From positions 59,010,817-59,074,816 of the forward strand of contig CM063503.1 of assembly GCA_032207245.1 (NCBI GenBank): DNA of 64,000 bases, given 5' to 3'. This stretch comes from Pardosa pseudoannulata. Its lineage: Eukaryota; Arthropoda; Arachnida; Araneae; Lycosidae. Below are positions 57,334-64,000 of this stretch, one piece after another. Position 1 is the stretch's first letter. Every line of letters starts with the position of its first letter. The translations under genes and the position numbers were made by a program. The notes beneath the pieces are model-generated. The model ran no database searches. It had not been told where the DNA came from and saw nothing but the letters and a program-made list of their open reading frames with translations.

Positions 57334-59304
57334 TATTAGAGCTTGAATTTGCTTTCCATCAATGGTGTGTTTTCTTCAGATATCTTGAAATGTAAATAAT
57401 TGGGTTCTCATCATCTTCCAGAATTAGCAGTAATACCTGGTTTCGACCCAACTAAAATTATTCTGAATATTTGTTCCATTTATATAGAAATGAAAATTAT
57501 TTCGTTATAAAAGTAGTTTATACATGAATGCATGAAATGTAAAATAAGCTTCTATATTTTAATTCATGAAATAAAAATAAAGTACTTTATTTTTACTTAG
57601 ATTCAATGAATTGAAAATATGGACTTTAATGTAACATGAAAGTAAATTCATCATTGTTATTGTGATTTATTAAAGTTGTAATTAACATTATTAAAATTGT
57701 AAATTTTTTTATTTGAAAAGTGTTTTGTATAAAATAAAAATTCCTTAATCATCCATTTCCTTAACATTATGCTATATTTTTCATGTGTATTATGTAGCTA
57801 TGCATTCTCACAGTATATTTATGCAATCTGGAAATCCCAATGTCTTAATATAAATTGACTACTATTAATGTTGATATAATTTTAAATTATCTGGAAGCTA
57901 CCAAAATTTTTGTTGTTTACCCAACCTTTGTTACCTTTGTTGTTTCCCCAGAAAAAGCTTGAAACTTGTGATTACCATATGAATTAGTTCTCCCATTCAT
58001 GTTTAGACATTCCTATTTTCAATACTGAAGTATATACAAAAATGTTTACAGGACAGTAAGGTTTTTAAAATAATAAAATTTTCATATACATTGTAATTGA
58101 AAGGCTAAGTAGTTCCATCTTTCTACTAAAACCTTGAAGGGAAAATTTTTTGCCAAAATCAAAAACCCAATGCTGCTATTTTATATAAAGCCAGGTAAAT
58201 ATTAGTTAGAAAAATAGAAAAAAGAGGCATATTTGTTTCCTATTGATCAAATGTAAAATCCTGCCCTAGGCAAGAGCAAGTAAGTACTGCCTTTTTTTTT
58301 TTTTTCCTCTGTTTGATGATAGATGCTTCAAACAAATGACAATTATCCATTTTTAACTCAAATAAATCAAAAGATTGAGAAAACTTTATCTCTCTAAGAA
58401 AGCCTAAATACAAAAATCAAAGTATAATTTAATAAACTTTATAAGTTAGATGTATTTTACACACCTATTTTTTATTGAAGCTGCAATATATATAACTGTT
58501 AGTTTTGAAAAAATTATTTTTGAATTTAGTAAAAAGGGCATATGGAGCTTTTTGAAAAGTAATTTGTTTTGAAAGATATATGTATATATTATGTATTTTT
58601 TTTTGTCTTATGTGTTGGTAAAAAAAATATAACTTTCCTCATGTGAAGCATGTTTACCCTACTAATAGTTTATAACAATTTATAGAAACTATATAATTTA
58701 TAGAAAGCATAATTTTGGCCAGTATCCCACAAAACTTACCTGGCCAAAGCAGTCACATTTTTTAGAACATGGTTGTCTGCAACTAGGCTGATGGCACATC
58801 CTTGCATATGGACCATTTTCTCTTTACAAAACAGAATATTTTCTTTTTTTTTTTGGGGGGGGGATGGGGGTGATTGGTCCCTTTCAACCCTTCTCCTTGA
58901 GAGTTGTCCCATTCTACAAGAGAGAATTTTCTATGTGGCTTAAAAAAATTCAGAGAATGTTTAAACCTTTAATTTACAAATTCAAATGTGGGCTGATTAA
59001 AATTTTTACATTGATGAATTGAAAAGAACAAAATGTAAATGTTTTAAGTTCTTATATAAGTACAGTAATTTAGTTATTAGTTTATAATTGAAGTGTTTAT
59101 TTATTTCAAAAAATTTTTTTAGCATATATATGCTAGTTACTATTTTGTACATTCTTTTCTATATTTAATAAACCAAAAATGTAAATTTTGTTTTAATTAA
59201 GCGAAAAATCCAGGTTTATAATTAGTTCTCTTTTTCTCCCCTTGTCTTTACTTTGAATATTCTTAAATTTTATAATAATTTTATTCTTTGCCATTTTTTG
59301 TACT

Positions 59305-59329
59305 TAATAATAATAATAATAATAATAAT
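59305..59329. repeat. (AAT)n microsatellite
   Basis: Eight AAT units. Confidence 0.9.
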
Positions 59330-59528
59330 GTATATTTTGTCTATTTATTCAGATCTATTATTGGTTTTCTCCTCTTTACTCTGAATGTATGATAATGTAT
59401 ATTTTTCTCACATTTGATAATAATAATTTCGAGTTATGCTTGTTTGTTTTCTATATTTAATACATTAAAATGCCCATTTTGTCTAATTATTTAGATCCAT
59501 AATTAGTTTCCTTTTTTTCCTCCCTTAG

Positions 59529-59634
59529 ATTAAGAGATAAGAATCTCTATCAAAAAACTCTTGTAAGTCATGTTGGCAGATAAAGGAGAGAAAAACGAGG
59601 AAGATCCATTTGTCAATTTAGCTTTTACCAGTCA
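59529..59634 (+). CDS. Probable first coding exon of an unidentified gene
   Basis: The acceptor CTCCCTTAG precedes a 41-base untranslated piece and an ATG at 59570. The frame then reads MLADKGEKNEEDPFVNLAFTS and ends at a consensus donor CA/GTGAGT (donor at 59635). The mix of charged residues and GC-richer codons differs from the surrounding AT-rich DNA. No later exon was recognised to 64000, where a BEL element occupies the space, so the gene would continue beyond the window or with exons I cannot see. I do not recognise the family. Confidence 0.45.
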
Positions 59635-59828
59635 GTGAGTTCAAAGATCATTAAAAAAAAAAAATTCTTTTTAAGGTAAACATTATTTCTTAATTTTATT
59701 TTATGTATATGCATTTTACAGGAAACATTTTTTTTTATTTTTTTTCAGGTTTTTTAGTGAAATTTTAAAATTTTGTATTTTTGTATGTGATTATTGATGG
59801 TTATTATTATTTGCCTTATTAATGACTA

Positions 59829-60096
59829 CAGGGTTCCCACGGTCCTTAAAAGTTCTCAAGAACTCCTTAATTTTAGCTTTCATTTTTAAGGGCCCTTAAA
59901 ACTACTTAATTTTTGTTAAAGGTCCTTAAAAACTCCTTAATTTTTAAATTGGAATGCAGTCAATTTCTTCCATGTAAAGATATAAAAGAAAAAGTAGCTG
60001 AGTTATGCCATGTATTTCAAGTAGGTCCTTATGAAAAGTTACTTTGGTCCTTAAAAAGTCCTTAATTTTTCTTCTGGAAAAAGAGTGGGAACCCTG
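59829..60096. mobile_element. 268-bp miniature TIR element (CAGGGTTCCCAC family)
   Basis: Ends CAGGGTTCCCAC and GTGGGAACCCTG are perfect 12-bp inverted repeats. GACTA adjoins both ends (59824-59828 and 60097-60101), a possible 5-bp target duplication. The interior repeats CCTTAA many times (GGTCCTTAAAA, AACTCCTTAATTTT). A related copy lies at 48519. Confidence 0.82.
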
Positions 60097-60562
60097 GACT
60101 AGTATAGGTTCTTTGCTAAGGATTTTCTATTTATTAATGTAACTCAAAATTTTGTCCTTTCTTTGTTTGTAACTTTGTAAATTTTTGATAACATATTTAA
60201 AGTCATGATCAAATAAACATCTCTAATTATATAAAGTATAATAGCATTAAAAGTTCATGATGTTCCTCATAAAAGAGAGCTTTTATGACTGTTTTAGGTT
60301 TTCAAACTTGTAAAAATTTCAAAATGTTATTTATTTATGTTTAATGATGTTATATTATGGTTTTTATCATTTTCCTTATCTGGTTCAGTGAATAGCGTAG
60401 GTGTCCAAGTTTTGCTATGGTAATTTTCTATATACTCTAATTTCTGGAAGGAAAGCTGCATCAGCATGAATTCTGCACTCAAGAAAAATGGTGGACAAGT
60501 ATTAAAATTGCATAAAAATGATGTACTAAGTTAAATTGCGTGTGTTGTTGCGAGGAATGTCA

Positions 60563-61078
60563 CTGTTACAAAATTGAGATCTAATCATATACTAATGCTC
60601 TGTAACTACTTTGTTCACCACAGGTTATGTTAAGCTTAATACTAACAATTTGACTTTATGCCATCTAGGTGTCATTTTTAAAAATTTCCACTTCCTTCTT
60701 ACTTATAAACTATTCCAACAAGTGTCCCGTTTGGGTTTCGAAATCATAAGTATGATTCTGAAGTAGTTCAGAAGTATGTCCTCAATGGCGTAGTTAATTG
60801 CTCAAAATAATGCATTTTTAATATAAAACACCTTTTATTAGATTGCCATATGTGAGCTCTTTAAAATACAGAAAATGTCATATAGAAGAATTTATGGCAT
60901 AAATAGTATTAATATATCAAAACACAAAAGCAACTCATGAGCCATTTTTTTCTTGCATACGAAAGAACAACCATGTTTTTTACTAAAAAATATCATTTGT
61001 TGCCACTCGTAACTTACAAAGAAAAAATAAAAAAGATAATATGCAGGTAGAACATCAATTTTAAGAGACGATGTGACA
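60563..61078 (-). repeat. Candidate 3' LTR of the BEL/Pao element
   Basis: On the minus strand a purine tract (GGTGGGAGAA) follows the polyprotein, then TGTCACATCGTC begins. TTTTGTAACA at about 60563 would give a TG...CA unit of about 516 bp. The far boundary is a guess, as no 5' LTR is in the window. Confidence 0.45.
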
Positions 61079-63595
61079 TTCTCCCACCAAAGTTAACTTT
61101 TGTGTTAAAATTTAACTTACAACTAACTACACAACAATTACATTAACAAATTATAACAGTTCACAAGTCTAGTTTATGAATCATCTTCATGATACGGCCA
61201 CTTCTAGTCTTTGTTTCTTTAGAAGATTCAGAATTACTGTCAAGTGATTGATTTACTGTTGGTTTGTTTACTTTTGTACTTGACAATTTCTCTCTAATTA
61301 GGACTGATTTTGCTGCAGACACTTCTAAAGGATAGATTTGCTGTATTAGTTGAAGTAACTCACCCTTTTCAGTTTTTAGTCTTACAAGTCTTGTAACATC
61401 TTTACCGGGATTACCTCTATTATTTTCCCAAGTGGCCAACTGATGCATTTTGTGTTGTCATTCCCAACCAAGACAACATCACCAACTGCTACTGTGGCAG
61501 TTCCTTTATGCTGTGGTCTCTGAAGCAAAGCTCCTAAATACCAGGACAATTTTATTTGTTACACAAGAAATATCTGCTGTTGAGGATTGGGGACCATTAT
61601 GCTTCCACCCTGTAAGGTCAAACTTCCTTTCTGACGTAATATCTGTAGCCACTTGAATGAACTTATGCAGTTTTATCTCAGTTTTTACACTGGTCAAACA
61701 ATTGTCAACATAAAAACTATTATTAAATTGCTGAACAATATCTAAAGGATATTTTTAGTTCCCTCGTTGTACTTCCTCCAAAATTATTTCTAGATGATAT
61801 TGAATTACAGAATTAGAAAGGGCTATTAGAAATTCTAAAGATGACATGACAGTGTCTAAAGTATTTCAAATCATTCTTTTCATTATACCAAAGAAATCTT
61901 AAATAATTTTGTTATTATCTTGTAGGTGAATTTGCAAAAATGCTTTATGAATGTCTGTCGTAACTCCAAACTTCTTAATTCGGAAATGAGTTAGCATAAT
62001 AGGTACTAACTCAACTAGGTATATTTCTTTCTCCAGACAGTCATTCAGACTTGGAGAACCTTTTGACTTCGCTGAAGCATTAAATACAGGTCTGATTCGG
62101 GTTGTACTATATTCTTTCACGACATGTCTGTGTGACAGATAATGGGACAGCAGTTGAACCTCATAGTTAGGGCCCTCTTCATTTATTCCTTCTCTTGTTC
62201 ACTCTTTAAATATTTGATTGTACTTATATAAATTTTCTTCCTTTAACTTTTGAATAGTACTGTCTAACCTCTTTAAAGCTATGTTAAAATTATCAGGCAG
62301 TGGAGGGTGATTGGCAAGCCAAGGTAAATGTACCACAAAATGCTTATCTTTGTCGACCTGATCTGTGTTAAGAAAATGTTGGATGGCAGCTTCCTGAAGT
62401 TCTTTAGTTTCTTCTCAGATGAATCGGTAATCCTGAGAGTGTCAAGAGTCCACAATTCGGCAATTATTCTAGTAGTAATAAGCATAGAATTGGCTACTAG
62501 GACTTCCTCTTCCTCTGATGAGATCTGAGGTATATGTTTCATAATTGTCCACCCTAAATGAGTTTCCATTGCTATTAATCACAAGGCAAGGATTCATAAC
62601 TATCGGTAATGATTTTACCAGCTACATAGGCTCCTATTAAAATTTAAATACAACTTTTATAGTCATCATTTACAGGAATACTACAGTCAACAAGTTCTTT
62701 TAAATAAATCGCAGGCACTGTCGGAGGAACACTTTCACAGATGATAGGTTGACTCAGCACTTTGGAATGACAGTTATAAGACCTATCACAACTAGTCAAA
62801 TATAAAGTAAACACATCATGTTTGTATACTCCTGTATTTTCCCCACCAAAGAGAGAATGTTGAAGATATTCGCAGCCTTCCCTTTTGTATTTCATTTCTT
62901 TAGCAGTACCTTTTAAAATGTAAGAATGCTGTGAAGCAGTGTCTATGATGACTCTTACCTTTATTTTTCTTCCATCATCTCTGCTTAAAACTGTTAAGGT
63001 TAGGCAATAGGGCTTTTAGATACATTCGCAAGAGCTTGATCTGCTTTTGGGAAAGTATCTAATTCTGTAGTTTTTTTCTCGTTAGGTAAGAATACTTGTT
63101 GCTTTATGTTATGACAGAGTAAAATATGTCTTTTCCCACAAGCCAAACAAGTTGCCTTTGAATAACACTTACAGACTTGATGACCTGATTTTAGGCAATA
63201 AAAAACATCCCTATTTTCCTACGAGATTATCTGTATCTCTCATTGTCATATTTTGTACTTTCAAACAGTCAGTAGAATTGTTAAAATTGTGGTAAAAATG
63301 CATTGTCTTTGTTCTTTCAAAGAGGTTAAAAGACCAGCTGCACTAGCTATGGGACGAATGTCCCCACACTTGATTTTATTATTTATAGACTTTTTCTGTT
63401 TCAACAATTTTAAGTTATGTTTAGTTTCAACTCCAAAGTTTTTGTGAGGCATAAAATCATACCTATTTCTGCTGTACTTCATCATGAAGAAAATTCATTT
63501 GAATCGAGATCCATACTTTTTAGTAATTTTTTAAACTGTAAGTTTGATCAGTAATTATAGTATTTTGTTTTCTTCATCATGTGATCTTTTTTTTT

Positions 63596-63634
<39 letters not shown>

Positions 63635-64000
63635 CTTTTTTTTATGTATTCTTTCATCAAGACAATAAGTATTTCTGCCTGTACTTCATCTTGAAGAAAA
63701 TCGAGAATTGAATCGAGATCAGACTTTTTAGTAATTTTAACTGTATGTTGATCAGTAATTATAGTCACATTTTGTTCTTCTTCATCATGTGATCTACAAC
63801 TTGTAATTCTATATCGTTCTCAAACAATAAGTATTTTTTCTGGTAGAGCAGACTTGACTAATAGAAAAAGCATTGATGCATATTTATCCCTTGTTACTCC
63901 TAATATCTCAAGTGCACAAAGCTTTGTTTCCAATAAATCATAAAGATTTCTCAAAGATTTTCTTGATGAATTCTGTTTTTGGAGAAATAGGGATAGAAGA
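61079..64000 (-). pseudogene. BEL/Pao retrotransposon gag-pol, internally deleted, runs off the window
   Basis: From right to left on the minus strand: gag (LETKLCALEILGVTRDKYA, near 63870-63940), knuckle-like Cys/His text near 63125-63165 (ATCLACGKRHILLCH), protease (VIIDTASQHSY near 62935-62965; LFGGENTGVY in 62644-62895), and reverse transcriptase. The polymerase shows KSKGSPSLNDCLEKE and DIHKAFLQIHL in 61899-62120, active-site FYVDNCLTSVKTE near 61690-61730, and KFDLTGWKHNG. Immediately after it comes the end domain of Pao polyproteins (VAVGDVVLVGN, WPLGKI, QQIYPLEVS) at 61161-61500. RNase H and integrase are gone. Stops and frameshifts are frequent. Confidence 0.88.
63440..63800 (-). repeat. 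Direct repeat in BEL gag flanking a poly(T) run
   Basis: 63470-63588 and 63672-63795 both contain TGTACTTCATC[A/T]TGAAGAAAA, GAATCGAGATC and TTCTTCATCATGTGATCT. Between them is a T-run of about 40 (63588-63629). Confidence 0.88.

Larger units (their letters stand above)
55269..59528. other. 4.3 kb AT-rich DNA, probable 5' region or intron of the next gene
   Basis: No protein-coding exon recognised. A CRE/ATF-like TTACGTCA (55895-55902) with nearby CGCGCG (about 55921) could mark a promoter for the plus-strand gene whose exon is at 59529. A 550-bp tandem duplication lies at 56231-57330 and an (AAT)n run at 59305-59329. Confidence 0.4.

Overview
The window reads as animal nuclear DNA from an arthropod; the mix of jockey-like and R1-like LINEs, copia, Gypsy, BEL/Pao, Tc1, hAT, piggyBac-like and P-superfamily elements with tRNA-derived SINEs suggests a chelicerate such as a spider, but that part is inference. 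It is AT-rich, intron-containing, and has two 100-N assembly gaps (1501-1600, 21407-21506). No operons, CRISPR arrays or canonical stand-alone tRNA or rRNA genes were seen.

Host genes are few. At the left edge (52-270, +) is the last exon of a small C2H2 zinc-finger protein with its poly(A) signal. In the middle (26052-31987, +) is a PTTG1IP homologue (pituitary tumour-transforming gene 1 interacting protein): signal peptide, Ser/Thr-rich stalk, eight-cysteine PSI-like module, and the conserved basic C-terminal tail. Its transmembrane exon could not be found in the assembled intron, and a possible 21-nt in-frame microexon lies before the last exon. A probable first coding exon of an unidentified gene lies at 59529-59634 (+).

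The rest is mobile DNA. 1.8-8.2 kb: two tRNA-derived SINE families with several copies each, plus a Tc1 fragment. 8.8-10.0 kb: a complete but broken Tc1 element with TA target duplication. 10.2-11.8 kb: a terminal-inverted-repeat element with many short subterminal palindromes. 13.6-14.2 kb: a solo LTR. 14.9-20.0 kb: a near full-length jockey-clade LINE on the minus strand. 21.6-25.5 kb: a 5'-truncated copia element on the minus strand. 36.6-40.0 kb: a TTAA-flanked piggyBac-like non-autonomous element holding more SINE copies.

40.0-48.5 kb is the best-resolved piece of genome history here. A minus-strand R1-like LINE (reverse transcriptase plus RNase H) has been split by a 5.67-kb THAP-domain P-superfamily element (TSD GCCTTACCC) and by an 0.8-kb hAT-like non-autonomous element (TSD CCTATA[G/A]G). 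Removing the P element and one TSD copy restores an open LINE frame across the junction. Next to it, 48.8-51.7 kb is a BED-finger hAT element with a perfect 8-bp TSD and a 567-bp tandem duplication of its 3' coding end. 52.1-55.3 kb is a decayed Gypsy element interrupted by an antisense solo LTR. 61.1-64.0 kb is the 3' part of a BEL/Pao element whose RNase H and integrase region has been deleted.

I did not find a clearly new biological system. The most novel-looking items are the P element and its nesting history, the two-exon minus-strand unit inside the 10.2-11.8 kb element, the perfect hairpin made by an inverted insertion in the copia gene, and the long stem-loop in the presumed PTTG1IP 3' UTR.
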